This document shows, piece by piece, positions 33,225-45,000 of a stretch of 64,000 nt of DNA. The translations under genes and the position numbers were made by a program. Numbering within the stretch: the stretch's first letter is position 1; each line of letters opens with the position of its first letter. The notes under the pieces were generated by a model. The model searched no databases, was not told where the DNA came from, and saw nothing but the letters and a program-made list of their open reading frames with translations. The DNA is from Melastoma dodecandrum. Taxonomy: Eukaryota > Streptophyta > Magnoliopsida > Myrtales > Melastomataceae. The DNA lies in NCBI GenBank assembly GCA_029817715.1, contig JARUPY010000474.1:4216001-4280000 (forward strand), in the 5' to 3' direction.

Positions 33225-33946
33225 TCCCCAGTTTAAAAAAGATGTAGCATTAGTTACCATTACAGGTACATGATGCAGATATGTTTATGGTGACAATGCA
33301 TTTTTCTGCAAAGGGAAACGCATCTTACCTTCTATATTTCAATATCCTCCAGGTGTAGAGAAGAGAGGAGACCACTCAGATTTATTAGCTTGCAAATATC
33401 AATTACAACATGCAATGGAGGCCTATTGATGAAGATTCGTCCTTGGATAACCTTTTCCTTCTTCGTGCAACGGCCGGCTTAAGCTACATGTGCATGCGTC
33501 TTTTCCCATGCTCTATAAGGTTTCTGAAACCTGTTGTTACTTGTGAAAATTTTTCGTGTTCCAGGTCTACATCCGTATTACACCTTTTCATTGAGAGGTT
33601 TACTTATCTACTTGCAGGGTTCTTTGCTAATGAAATTGCTTCCCTGTGTGAAAGAAAAATTTCATGTGTCGACTAAATCTTCTTACAGAGTTTGTCGCCT
33701 AAATTCAATCTCAGCACTTTACATTACAGATACTGCTAATCCTAACCATGCTCGCGAAGACGCAGCTTCTGATAGGTTTCCGAGGTCTTGGTGAAAAAAT
33801 TGCCTTAAGAGCCGTTGTGGAAATGATTGATGAATGTTGCGGCTGATTGCTCTCCCCATTTGATTCTACACCAATTTAAACCCTGGCTTTGGAGTCCGCC
33901 ACGTCACTGCCGAATCTGTGTCTCATATGGTCAAATCATCTGTTGT
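33225..33946. other. convergent intergenic region
   Basis: The 3' ends of the folate-receptor-domain gene (+) and the PP1 gene (-) face each other. No further gene is supportable. Confidence 0.5.
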
Positions 33947-35220
33947 TCACTCCTTTGTCGAGTTAGTTTTCTTGTTGTCTAGGTCATGCTTTTCCCTGTT
34001 TAGATGGCTGTGTTTTGCAGAAGATCCAACAAATAGGAGGAATGGGAGCTAAGAGAGAGAGAGAGAGACATACGAGATTGTAAGAATTCTCACCTTCTTC
34101 AGGGAATTGTTGCTTGTGGATGCCTGGCAATCTACTGGTTTAAGGATCTGAAATGCGCAGAGTAGATTATCGTCAACGCTCAAAAGAGCGCCCGCATTGT
34201 CGAACTCCCCGCCGTAGTTTGGTGCAGAGAATATCGTGACCAACCTACGTTTTGCAAAGAATTCGTAGCCATCCTCTACAACCTGCATTTCAATTGCAAT
34301 CCTAAGATACATGATCGAATTCCGCAATCTGAAATAATCTGAAAAGACGGATTCCCCGAAGGATATGCTTAAAGATAGTCGCAGCGAAGCTCACCTGATG
34401 ACCCCGGCAGATTAGATCGAGGTCATTCTTGTCCAAAAATTCAATAACCTTGTCAACACCGAACGTGCAGGAGACGCCCCGGTCACTATCCGCCCAGCCA
34501 TTGACGTTTGGAGATGGATCCGACCAGAGAAGATCGCACAACAAACCGTTATCAGGAACCTCTGTCGGTCTCGCGATCTGTCTGATCTGATCCAAGTTCT
34601 CCAGCTCCGGCGAGAGTCCCCCATGCATACAGAGTATCTTCTCATCAATGGTTGCAGCAACTGGCAAACAATTGAAGCACTCGGTAAAGATCTTCCACAG
34701 CCTGACGTTGAACCTCCTCTTGCACTCATCATAGAACCCGTAAATCCGGTTAATCTTTGCGTCCTCATGGTTTCCTCTCAGGAGGAAGACCTCTTGTGGG
34801 TACCTGATCTTGTATGCAAGGAGCAGGCATATAGTTTCCAGGCTGTGTTTCCCACGATCAACGTAATCCCCCAGGAAGAGGTAGGTAGCGGCAGGAGGGT
34901 ATCCACCGCATTCGAATAGCCTCAACAGGTCATGGAATTGCCCGTGTATATCGCCTGCACATGAAACGGGGTGAACCGACAATTCGGAATATAGGAAAGA
35001 AGCCAGGATCCGTTTTGAGGGGAAACTAACCACAGATTTTGATGGGAGCATTCAGCCGAAGGAGGGTGGGCTGAGAGCTGAAGATGTGACGGGAATTGAT
35101 GCAAAGCTGCCGGATCTCGGACTCAGAGAGCTGGACCTGTTTCCCGCCTTTTCCATCTAATAACCTCCTGATTATATCATCCAGGACAGAAATTTCCATC
35201 GCCCCTTCTGTCGTCGTCAT
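33947..35220 (-). CDS. TOPP: serine/threonine protein phosphatase PP1 catalytic subunit (TOPP)
   Basis: Type-1 phosphoprotein phosphatase, a dimetal Ser/Thr phosphatase of cytosol and nucleus that works with regulatory subunits. Exons 35031-35220, 34395-34954 and 34094-34282 encode the whole catalytic core. The metal-binding motifs are GDIHGQ, GDYVDRG and RGNHE, followed by [35 protein letters not shown] and the active-site-groove loop [11 protein letters not shown]. After LKPVDCQAS comes a GTGAGA donor at 34093. A CT-rich acceptor ending at 34049 allows a last exon 33947-34048 (33 residues), for 346 in total. Without splicing the frame would stop after 14 extra residues. The N-terminal ATG at 35220 gives [20 protein letters not shown]; a second in-frame ATG sits seven codons later. 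Confidence 0.92.
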
Positions 35221-36001
35221 CCTTCACGCCTCCCCCGATGATCTACCTATATATATAGATATATGGATATCACCTCCCCGGAAAGATGAACAGGGGGTGC
35301 GAAAAGGTCATTCGAGAAATCTCCGACCTCCGCAGATATCCCTGGATACGATGGATTTTGGTGCCTTCCCAGATAAATTTCTAAAGGGGAGACATGGATC
35401 CAGGGGAGATGGAAGAAATGTGAACGTAGGCAAACCAAGACAGAAGGACAAAGAAGGAGGGGATCAAAATGGAAGTGAAAAGGATTCAGGTAGGTAGTAG
35501 GATCAGGGAATGCCATATGCAAGTTGTTATGGGCTTACGCTTGATTTGGGCCTGATATCGGGGTAGAAGTCCTTTTACATGATCATTATTACCACGTCCA
35601 AGGTTATGCCAAAATAGGACGAGAGATGTTTGGTCGCCAACAGCGAACATGAGCTGCATCGCGGCACCGGAAGCGTTAACCGCGAGAATGAGAAGGCCGC
35701 CGGGCTTCAATATCCCCGTAGAAGCTCCAGAGACTAGTGATGCTGAGCAGCGTGGTTATGTATGGCTCCCCCTTGTACAACAGGAAAAGGATAAAGTTGA
35801 ATTGTTCCTTTTTTTTTTTATTTCCTTTATATTTTGGTTATGGAGATGGAGGAGTTGTGATTTGGGGTGTGGTTGCCTTAGCTGGGCCCTTGAATCTCGT
35901 AGGTGTAGGAGGTAGAATTTGATGGTCCGGGCCCCCTGTTTCGAGGCTTTTTTCTTAGTTTAAATGTTCCCTCATCCCGACTCCACCTCCTGCTTTCTGC
36001 A
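35221..36001. other. PP1 promoter and unassigned sequence
   Basis: Upstream of PP1, then a minus-strand frame around 35486-35710 that I cannot assign. A T-run lies at 35811-35819. I see no supportable gene here. Confidence 0.4.
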
Positions 36002-36600
36002 GCTCTATCGGTTCCATGTTCGGAGAACTGAAAGCAAGTTCAATGCCATTTTTTTTCATGAGCAAGATCAACAAGCCTCCTATGTCCCTCTCCAGGCTCA
36101 TTCGCTACATGCAAGGAAAGGTTGGATTTCTCGGTGAAGTTGGATCAGTTGTCTTCCTGATCTTTTGCTTATGGAAGATGCGAATGTGTCCTTCTCCATG
36201 ATTTGTTGCTTGGCCCTTCTTTTTTCTTAGCCAGGAGGACAAAATCGCCATGCTTGTTGGAAAGTTTACCGATGATAAGAGGGGTCATGATATCCCCACG
36301 TTGAAGGTCGCTGCCCTGCGGTTCACCGAGACTGCCAGGGCAAGGATTGAGAAAGCTGGTTTGTTCCGTATCCCATCAAAGTAAATGGATAGTGAGGTCA
36401 GCGGAAAGCTTCATCTCAGGGCTCATGTGTTTCCATTCTTGTATCTGAAGGTTCTTCTCCGTGGTCCGTCCAAAGAACGCCTTCTCTCGGTGTTCCTCAG
36501 AGTCGCACCAAGCCTTAAGTTGTTAGGTCCAAGGGGCAGAAGTTTGAGAAAGCCAGAGGCAGCCGCAGCTTCCGGGTTTAAGCTTAACTCCCAACCCAAG
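36002..36600 (+). pseudogene. ribosomal protein eL18 pseudogene, intron retained
   Basis: Segments match the large-subunit protein eL18 in order: LYRFHVRRTESKFNA, MSKINKPPMSLSRLIRYMQG, then after a GT-AG intron (about 36121-36231) [33 protein letters not shown], then VLLRGP and the terminal KGQKFEKARG-type region. A deletion plus frameshift removes residues between SKFNA and MSKIN; the middle region near LTFDQLAL is lost or unrecognisable; later frames are shifted and contain stops. The retained intron shows it arose by DNA duplication, not by retroposition. No 5' exons are found upstream. Confidence 0.85.
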
Positions 36601-36818
36601 CTTACTTACAATGGCAGGCGAAATTTCTCTCTGGTTTAATTGTTGAGACATTTTGCCATCGTATATTATTTTTTTGCTTGGCAGGTATGAATGGAAAATC
36701 TCCGGGCCTAGTCATTAGGAATTTTCATTGAAGCGTTACATTTTGTTCGGGACACCCAATTAAAAAAATAGAAATAAAAATAAAACCGCGGGAAATGGGC
36801 AAAAAGATGAACTGGAAA

Positions 36819-38779
36819 TCAGTGAGCCGTAGAAGTTATGTTCATCATCCCGGTGACGAAGGGGACTCCCGTTTTGTCTAGCCATTCGTCCGCATCCAGC
36901 AGCGTCTCTGCCGTGAACAGCATCGCCCGCCTGTCCGTTATGTGGCTCTTTATCCCTGGCCATTTCACTCTCTTCGACTTTACCGACCCCGGTCCCCTGT
37001 TCTTATACTCCGCATAGTAGCATGTCCTCAGCCCGAAATTGTCCAACCACGGCATCCACCCATCCGGATGGATCAATTTGCCAATGAACGACTGCATATA
37101 GATCGCCCTCGAGTACATCTTCCACGGCCTCCCCAGGTACACCATGTTCTTCGTTGCGTTAAATGGGAACTTGGGGTCCATCTCGATGGTGCAGTTCTGG
37201 AGGACCAGCGCGGTCGGTTGGTGCGGCATCTTCCTTCCCTGTGCGGTCACGATGCAGTTCTGGTTGTCCAGGGGCTTCCTCACCAGCATCTTGCAGTTCT
37301 GGAAGAGGGTGGCCGAGTCCCCGAAGATGAAGTCGATGGTTCCAGTGATGGTGCAGTTCCGGTAGAACTGGCGCTTGGTGTGCGCGTACAGAGTGTCTTG
37401 GTACCCGTCCATGTGGCAGTTGTAGAATACTGACTTGTCGGACTGCACGCGCAGGGCCACCGCCTGGTGCTTGTCCGGACCTGCCGAGTTCTCGAACCCA
37501 ATGTCCCTTGCCATGAAGTTCTCTCCCACAGCAGCTGTAACATTAGTTAATATAGAAGAAAATCAGGAAAAAGAAAACCCTGAGTACGACGAGAAACACC
37601 AAGAATAGTTAAGAACTTACCGACGGTGGCGGTCCTGAATGTAGGAGTGCCATCGATGAAGTTGCTGTCAAAGGTGATCCTGGTCTTGGTCGGACCGTCT
37701 CCCACGATCATCAGGTTGGTCATGTTCTTGTTGAACTCGACTTGTTCCCGGTAAACACCCTCCTTGATGTAGATGACGAAGGTTTTCTCGCCCTTGAAGG
37801 GAATGTCCTTCAAAGCCTCGTTAATGGTAGTGTAGTTTCCGCTTCCGTCCTTTGCAACCACGATGTCCGGGTTCAATTTCTTTAAGGGCGTCGTAATCTT
37901 CCTGTGCTTCTTCTTGTTGGGCTTCCATTTCATATGCGACTCTGACAACAACTTTCTCTGCAGAATCATGTTCGATTCCCAGGCAATGTCCCCGTGTCCC
38001 AAGACCGCCTCTTCCATCTCGGCCAGCAACCTCCTTTTGAATGGCCCCGCCATCCACGAGATGTTCTCATCGGCACCATGGCCCAGAACGTCTTCCCGCT
38101 CCCCTGCCTCCTGCACAGAGAGAAGCCTGCGGCGGAAGTTGGAGAGGTCCAGGCTCTGGAGAGCAGAAGAGATCTCGTCGACCATGATGAGGCCGTTGGC
38201 CGTCAGCCGGGCCGAGGTCCTCAATGCTCTCCTCATTTTCAGACCGGCATTTCCCGAGGTATTTTGGAAGCCATCGAAGCAGGTCTCCTGGTAGGTGACG
38301 GCGGCGCTGAGCCAGATCTTCAGGTCGGCGAGGAGCTTCCCGACCTTGGATACCTCGAGATTGCCAAGCTTGTCGAAGGAGGCACGAAGCTCTCCCACGG
38401 AGTAACCCATCAGTTGCTTGCAGTCCTCGAGGGCCTTGGCGCTCCTGGGGTCCTTCTCGAGCTCGCGCAATGTAACAGACTTCTGGGAAGCCTGGGAGGC
38501 GTACTTGGCAGCGACATCGAAGATGGTCCTGATGAGATCCTTGGGGTCGGTAGAATTGATATTAGCAGAGTGGAGGGCTTCGACGCAATTCTGCTTGTAC
38601 TTGGTGGGCTGGCAGATGGCCTGGATGGCATTGAGGGTGGTGATTGTCTGGGGCTTGTTGTTGGTGTCTGGCTCATCTCCGGAACTGGTGAGGACGATGC
38701 CTACAGTGAGGGCGGTGCCGATGACGACTAGGATTAGTGAAGAGATCCCGATGATAGCTACGCTTTTCTTATCCCCCAT
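36819..38779 (-). CDS. pectin methylesterase with inhibitor pro-region (PME-A)
   Basis: Cell-wall enzyme that removes methyl esters from homogalacturonan. Two exons, 37621-38779 and 36819-37534, join to 624 residues. The N terminus has a short cytosolic MGDKKS and a membrane anchor (about residues 7-31, IIGISSLILVVIG). A PMEI-type inhibitor domain (about 50-210) with four spaced cysteines follows, then a linker with basic processing motifs RRRLL, KRRLL and RKLL. The CE8 catalytic domain starts at VVAKDGSGNYTTINEAL. Active-site elements are GYQDTLY, GTIDFIFGDSATLFQNC (both catalytic aspartates) and YLGRPWK. It ends WLDKTGVPFVTGMMNITSTAH. This is a type-I (pro-region) PME, activated in the Golgi by cleavage at RRLL-type sites. 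The TATA box is at 38886-38892. PME-B and PME-C are tandem paralogues. Confidence 0.95.
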
Positions 38780-38885
38780 TTTGGCCGGAGGATTGAAGCA
38801 GCCCGGGTGCCTCCGGGCGGGGGTTTGTTGGTTTGTTTGTTAAAAATGAAACAAGAATGGAGAGGAATGAGGGAGCTTTTTGGAG

Positions 38886-38892
38886 TTTTATA
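38886..38892 (-). promoter_or_regulatory. TATA box of PME-A
   Basis: TATAAAA on the minus strand, about 107 bases upstream of the PME-A ATG, directly preceded by an ATTGG (CCAAT box). Confidence 0.6.
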
Positions 38893-39693
38893 CCAATGAG
38901 GAGGGAAATTACAACCATCAGGTTAAAACCCAGGATGGATGTTAGAAGAAGAAAGAAAGAAGGGAGGATTTGGTTATTTTAGAAATTCATGCATAACCAT
39001 CCGACTCAAATCTGTGTTTTTACCGTGGGGTGGTGGGAGAATTGGTGGCAATGCCAACTTTATCTCATCTCTTTTTACTCGCCCTCGTTTCCCTTTCTTA
39101 GTCCAAATCCCATATATATATAAAAGAAACCTATTTTGTTTGTAGGTAGGCAGAGTCTTTAATTTAGGAATGACCAAAACTTTTTATCACGTAATTTCAT
39201 AAAAACTCTAATCCCGTCAGTTGGGTACCACTCGATTTATAAACGGTTTCAATTTTTGTCTTCCATGTAAACACGACACAATAAAATATGTGTCTCAATA
39301 AGAGTTTTAAAATTAAACACGTTAATTTTAGAATTAAATAATATTAAAAATATTCTTTATTTTAGGTTCTATTATATATGCTTTAATTTTAAAACAAAAC
39401 ATTATTAGTTTATTTAAAAAAAAAATCTCTAATGTGAATTAATTTTTCGTTGTCATTAGTTTTCTTATTAATCGAAAAATCGTCATTATTTATTTTTTGC
39501 GATAAGAATTCAAAGAGCTAGTTTAAATTAATTTTAATTTCTTATAAATTTTTAAAATCTCGTTTTAATAGTGTTGTTGTTTTTTATATATTATTTTTCT
39601 TTATTTGTTCTAGAGTTACATGGGAGACGATTTATCGCATGTCAAACCTTCATGCTAGATTTTTCATACTTTCATAAAAAAAAAAATTATGAA
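38893..39693. other. AT-rich upstream region of PME-A
   Basis: Very AT-rich DNA with poly-A/T runs; no gene. It ends where a TGTAATACCC start of an LTR-like sequence appears. Confidence 0.45.
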
Positions 39694-40194
39694 TGTAATA
39701 CCCCAAATTTTCTCTCGAATTTCTTTTGCTTATAACAAAACCCATTCAAATTGAAGCCTTACCCATATACATGGACATGGGCCTTCAATTCCATTAATGA
39801 TTTGGACAAAACCCATTAAAAAGCCTAATTTTTTGGTCATTTCTTTAAAATGACGTTTTTCTTATCCCATTAAATATCCTACCTATCATACCACAAATTA
39901 AGCACAATTATTTCGTCTTTTAATTTATTTCCTTCATTTTAATTTCCTTGTCCGTTACACTGATCCTCTTCATGCAAAGAAAGATGACCAAATTCAAAGG
40001 ATCATATTCACTCCCCTTCCCCTATCAGACAATCACACACGTAAGAAAAAATCAGAGATTCCCCATCAGAGGATCTCTGAAATCCTGAGAGATAAAATCA
40101 TCCCCCTCCTTTTCAAAAAAATCATATGATCAGAGAATCAGATAATCAGGACAGAGACATCCCTCACCTTCAGACGCTCCACCCCTCCGGGAAT

Positions 40195-40278
40195 CGGAGG
40201 CCAACTCCTCCTCCCTCTACATACAACCGGAGGCCAACTCCTCCTCTATACAAATCAAAGCCGGAGGCCAACTCCTCC
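40195..40278 (+). repeat. three-copy 33-34-bp tandem repeat
   Basis: The core cggaggccaactcctcc occurs at 40195-40211, 40228-40244 and 40262-40278, with spacers of similar length. It lies within the LTR-like remnant. Confidence 0.85.
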
Positions 40279-40970
40279 CGACGTACACACAGAAATTGGA
40301 GCCAAGGACTCCCCTTCTCCAGTGCTGACGAGCCAAAGCCTTCCCGACGTCGTTCATCCTCCTCGGGCCACCCCGAGGCGAGGTAACCCCTCGGTGAGAT
40401 CTCCTCTCACTTTGCTAATTCCATCATGCTTCTACCATGTTTGATATGCTTACTCTGTCGTTCCTTTTCTTTTTTGGCCTACCACACACATCATGGGGTG
40501 AGGAACGAGCCTTCAGACAAGGTCGTAACAGCCAAAGGACAAAGGACAGCCGGCGTGCCATCTCCCGTCGACACTTAACCACAACGTAAACAGGTCGTAA
40601 TCATTTAAACTCCTCTCGAAATGCATTTTCATACGTTTTTTAGACCTCAAAGCTTTCATGGTAGCTTTGGGGTCGATTTTGCATTCATTTGTGGCACGAA
40701 AGTGTCGGGACATCTCCTGGCCTTCTATTTCGATTGTTTTCAGCGGCAACTCCTCAAAAAGCTCTTTTTTTCAAAGAGGTTACGGACATTTTCGAACCTC
40801 GAACCCCAAAGGTCAAATGATCTACAATGAGTGATGATCTTGAGAATATTTTTATTTTAATTTTTGGTTAATCGATGACCAAGATATGCCCCCGAAACTA
40901 GCGCCACCTTCGCTGGCCGCAACAGAGCAGTCTGTCGCATTGTTACTTCCGGGGACATTGCTAGAGATCT

Positions 40971-41530
40971 AACCGTTGGATCTTGTTCAACTTTTTGACC
41001 AGAAACTAGACTTCAATATAATTGTTTTCATATATTAACTAACCGTTGAAGTTTCTGTAATAACAAGATACGACCTCGTGAACAGACTGTACACCAAGTG
41101 AGGTCTGCCGAGCGTCGCTACTTCACTCTTTGCACAATACCCGCGGATCAAACCGTTGGAGTGTACTTAAATTTTGTAAATATGTTCTTCACTTAATTAT
41201 GTTGATTTTGACATTTTATACACATTTTTTTCACCATGTGGATGAAAAGATATCAATTTTTGTTCCCACGGCTCAGGTCAGCCAAACTGGACAAGCTATT
41301 TATATTACTTTCAATTTTTGCACGAGCATATCTTTCGATCCAACCGTTGGATCCATGTGGAATTTTACACACGAATTCTTCATTGCCTTACCTTTATGTG
41401 AAGTCCTTTTTGCACTCCAATCGGACATTCAAGGACCATGATATGATAGGAACAACGCTGTCGGTGCAAGCTGTTCCGCTTTTCCGGACAGCCAATTTAG
41501 TTCCTTGATCTTGTGAGATTGCACCGTTAG
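40971..41530 (+). repeat. dispersed AACCGTTGG-type units
   Basis: Related 9-10-bp cores at 40971-40979, 41041-41049, 41151-41159, 41342-41350 and (diverged) 41522-41530. Several are followed by an AAATTTT-type A/T tract. The pattern suggests an old tandem array of about 100-190-bp units inside an LTR. Confidence 0.55.
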
Positions 41531-42059
41531 ATTTTTATAAAATTTTACATGCAAACTCGCCATTAAGTTTTGGATCTTTTGGTTTAAGTGATTAAATCGG
41601 ACAATCCGAGTCAAAGTTATAGATTGCTTTCTGAACTATGCGTAATTCGTATTCGTTGTGTTTTGTGATTATACAACTCTTATTATTTGAACTTTCTAAC
41701 CAAATTTCCATTTTATATTAGAGAAATAATAATGTACACCAAGAAAATGTTTGTCATGGGTACTAATTATTCATTTTTATGCATTTATTATGTATTTTAT
41801 TACAATTTTTTGGTTCATAAATGAGTTTTAAAAACAATATAAAGTTTTGCGTAGCTTTCTCGAAGATATGTTTAATATGTTTTAGTATTTATAATTGGAA
41901 AATTGATTTAGTACGAAAATTTTGTTTGTTTATTTAGTCAAATAAAATAAAATCTGTTGTACTATATTAATAAACGGTAGGAAATCATTACATGGATAAA
42001 AAAGAATACGAGAAATCAATTTCAATGGTAGTAAAAACAAACCAAAAAGCAACAAAACT

Positions 42060-42778
42060 TGAAGGCACTCCAAGGAAGAAGTTGTGTTCATCATCCCGGT
42101 GACAAAAGGGACTCCGGTTTTGTCCAGCCATTCTTCCGCCATCAGCAAGGGTTCTGTCGTGAACAAAATCACCCTCAATCCGTTATGTTCCTCTTTATCC
42201 CCGGCCATTTCACTCTCTTCGTCTAGTCCGACCCTGGTCCCTTGTTCTTATACTCAGCATAGTAGCACGTCCTCAGCCCGAAATTGTCCAACCACGGCAT
42301 CCACCCATCCGGATGGATCAATTTGCCGATGAACGATTGTATGAAGATCGACCTTGAGTACATCTTCCACGGCCTCCCCAGGTACACCATGTTCTTCGTC
42401 GCATTAAAAGGGAACTTGGGGTCCATCTTGATGGTGCAGTTCTGGAGGACCAGCGCGGTCGGTTGGTGCGGCATCTTCCTTCCCTGTGCGGTCACGATGC
42501 AGTTCCGGTTGTCCAGGGGCTTCCTCACCAGCATCTTGCAGTTCTGGAAGAGGGTGGCCGAGTCCCCGAAGATGAAGTCGATGGTTCCAGTGATGGTGCA
42601 GTTCCGGTAGAACTGGCGCTTGGTGTGCACGTACAGAGTGTCTTGGTACCCGTCCATGTGGCAGTTGTAGAATACGGACTTGTCGGACTGCACGCGCAGG
42701 GCTACCGCCTGGTGCTTGTCTGGCCCTGCCAAGTTCTCAACCCAATGTCCCTTGCCATGAAGTTCTCTCCCACAGCAG
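42060..42778 (-). pseudogene. PME-B pseudogene, full exon 2 copy
   Basis: Second exon of a pectin methylesterase nearly identical to PME-A, with GYQDTLY, DFIFGDSATLFQNC and YLGRPWK still readable. It is inactivated by a missing base near 42735 that breaks the FENSAG region, a TAG after GPGSD at about 42227, and a frameshift after NITD near 42180. The tail WLDKTGVPFVTGMMN is present in another frame. The acceptor and intron remnant (42779-42811) are still PME-like. Its exon 1 lies at 50912-52060 on the far side of a retrotransposon. Confidence 0.9.
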
Positions 42779-42814
42779 CTGTAACATTAGTTAATATAGA
42801 AGAAAATCAGGAAC

Positions 42815-42959
42815 ATAGTGTCTTGGTACCCGTTCATGTGGCAGTTGTAGAACACGGACTTGTCGGACTGCACGCGCAGGGCCACCGCCAGGTGCTTTTC
42901 TGCTCCGGCCGAGTTCTCGAAACCGATGTCCCTCGCCATGAAGTTCTCTCCCACAATAG
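42815..42959 (-). pseudogene. PME-B partial duplicate of exon 2
   Basis: The first 145 or so bases of a PME exon 2, from the acceptor (AG at 42960-42961) through [20 protein letters not shown] to the start of the GYQDT motif. It then joins abruptly to the intron tail that precedes the complete exon 2 copy. Its AEKH sequence resembles PME-C more than PME-A, so the duplication may have come from recombination between paralogues. Confidence 0.85.
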
Positions 42960-42966
42960 CTGTAAC

Positions 42967-43324
42967 TATTGGAAACGGTGGTGGACACTTGCTGTTACAC
43001 GCCGGAGGACTTGTGGGTGAAGCGACGAATACTCACACTCTAACTCACTTGATGAGACAAACTGATAAATTTTGAAATGGGGGAAAGAGACTCTAGTTTT
43101 ATCTCATACATTTTCTTCAATACAAGTAGACTATTTATACAAAAGAAACTACTCTTAGAATTCTAACCCTTGGCTTTCCATCTGTTGAACTTCCAGGTGA
43201 CCCTTCAGCTTCCTCCATCTGGTGGCTTCGCTTCGCCTGAAGGACTCTTGAACTTTCAGGCGACTCTTGAACTTCCCAAGGCGACTCTTGGACTTCCTCA
43301 TCATAATCAATTTTATTTTTAACA
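42967..43324 (-). repeat. 3' LTR of Copia element 2
   Basis: Matches 50433-50839 at lower identity. The boundary bases on the plus strand are TATTGG at the outer end and TTTAACA at the inner end. Confidence 0.85.
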
Positions 43325-45000
43325 CTCCCTCTTAAAATTGATTTTCTTCATGACTCCAAGCATACTCCTCATCTTGCTGAAAACATCTACTCTAAGAGGC
43401 TTCGTGAAAATATCCGCAACTTGATCAGCAGATTTTGCATACTCAAGTTTGATCTCCTTCTTCGTAACACTATCTCGGATGAAGTGATAGCGTGTATCGA
43501 TGTGTTTACTTCGATCATGAAAAACAGGATTCTTCGCCAATGCTTGAGCAGATTTGTTGTCGATAAAAATCGTGGTTGCTTCATTCTCTGTCAAGCCTAT
43601 CTCTTTCAACATTCTCCTTAGCCAGATTGCTTGACAAGCGCATGCTGTAATCGCGACATATTCAGCCTCACACGAAGATAGCGTGACGATCGCCTGTTTC
43701 TTCGAACTCCACGAAATCGCATTAGATCCCATAAAAAACACAAATCTAGTTGTACTTTTCCGATCATCTAAGTCTCCAGCAAAATCACTGTCGCAATATC
43801 CAATAAGTTGAAATTCCATGGACGATGAATAAAACAATCTGAAATCGATGGTACCTTTCAAGTATATCAAAATCCTCTTTGCTGCCTTCATGTGTTTCAT
43901 CGTGGGCACCCCATGAATCGACTAATAATCCCAACACTAAACAGAATGTCCGGCCGAGTATATGTCAAGTACCTTAGACATCCCACGAGACTTTTGAACA
44001 CTGTCGGATCTACCTTTTCTCCCTCTTTATCCTTGCACAATTTAGGTCCAACCTCCATCGGGATACCCACTGGTTTGCTATTCAACATATTGAATCTGTC
44101 GAGAACCTCCTTCACATATGCTTGTTGACAAACAAATATTCCATCATCCGATTGATGTACTTTTAATCCGAGGTAAAATGACATTAGACCGATATCTGTC
44201 ATCTCGAACTCTCGGGCCATATCATTCTTGAAATTTTCAACGAGACTCGGATTGTTTCTTGTAAAAATAAGATCGTCCACATAGAGTTAAACAAACAAGC
44301 AATCTCTATTTTTATCCATCTTCACATAAAGTGCATATTCATGAGGACATCTCGCAAAACCTTTCTCTTGAAAATTGGCATCAATCCGACTGTACCATGC
44401 TCGAGGTGCCTGCTTGAGTCCGTACAAAGTCCTCTTCAACTTCAAAACATTTTCTTCTTGTCCATTCACCACATAACCATTCGGTTGCTCCACAAAGACA
44501 TCTTCCTCAAGGAAACCGTTAAGAAACGCTGACTTCACATCCAATTGAAATATTCTCCAGTTTCTTTGTGCTGCAAATGAAAATCTGATTGTTTCTAAAC
44601 AAGCAACCCGAGTAAATACCTCCTCATAGTCTACTCCATGTCGTTGTGCATACCCCTTTGCAACTAGTCGCTTTGTATTTTTCCATGATACCTTAGCATT
44701 CTTATTCTCCTTGAATATCCACTTCACACCAATCGACTTTTGGCCCTTGGGAAGAGAAGTGAGTTCCCATGTATCGTTCCTTTCAATGGCTCGAATCTCC
44801 TCGTCCATGGCTTGTTTCCATTTCTTCTCTTTACTAGCTTCTTCAAAACTCAAAGGCGATATTTTCGCTAAAAGACAAAATATAGAGACATAATCGATTA
44901 CCTCCGTATTCTCGTAAAGATCTAAGATAGTTCTCATCCTTCGTGATCCTTCACTAGAACTTTCATTTGATGACGATGCGCTGGGAGATGCATTCGACAT
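43319..45000 (-). pseudogene. Copia element 2 reverse transcriptase and RNase H, broken
   Basis: RT fingers and palm (KWIFKENKN, IFQLDVKSAFLNGFLEEDVF, LKQAPRAWYSRID), a stop just before LYVDDLIF at 44284-44286, RT thumb (FEMTDIGLMSFYLGL), a break near 43900, then RNase H (GYCDSDFAGDLDDRKSTT, LSSCEAEYVA, DNKSAQALAKNP) ending with TKPL. The nonsense codon adjoins the catalytic YVDD box. Confidence 0.88.

Larger units (their letters stand above)
39694..41640 (+). mobile_element. probable Gypsy-type LTR remnant
   Basis: Starts TGTAATACCC, a frequent 5' terminus of plant Gypsy LTRs, and lacks coding capacity. It includes a three-copy 33-34-bp repeat (40195-40278) and a series of diverged AACCGTTGG-containing units (40971-41530). 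The right end is not defined. One candidate end is at about 40820, where TACA precedes ATGAG, close to the ATGAA that precedes the left end. It may be a solo LTR or two adjacent remnants. Confidence 0.35.

Noticed and set aside
35486..35710. Minus-strand frame upstream of the eL18 pseudogene
   Set aside because: Short, no recognised motif, no start context or neighbouring exons; left as unassigned.
37994..38731. Long plus-strand frame (245 codons) opposite PME-A exon 1; a similar one opposite PME-C
   Set aside because: Both mirror the conserved PMEI region and occur in the same place in each paralogue; shadows of the real genes.
40195..40278. CRISPR-like evenly spaced repeats
   Set aside because: Only three copies with related spacers in plant LTR-like DNA; an ordinary tandem repeat.
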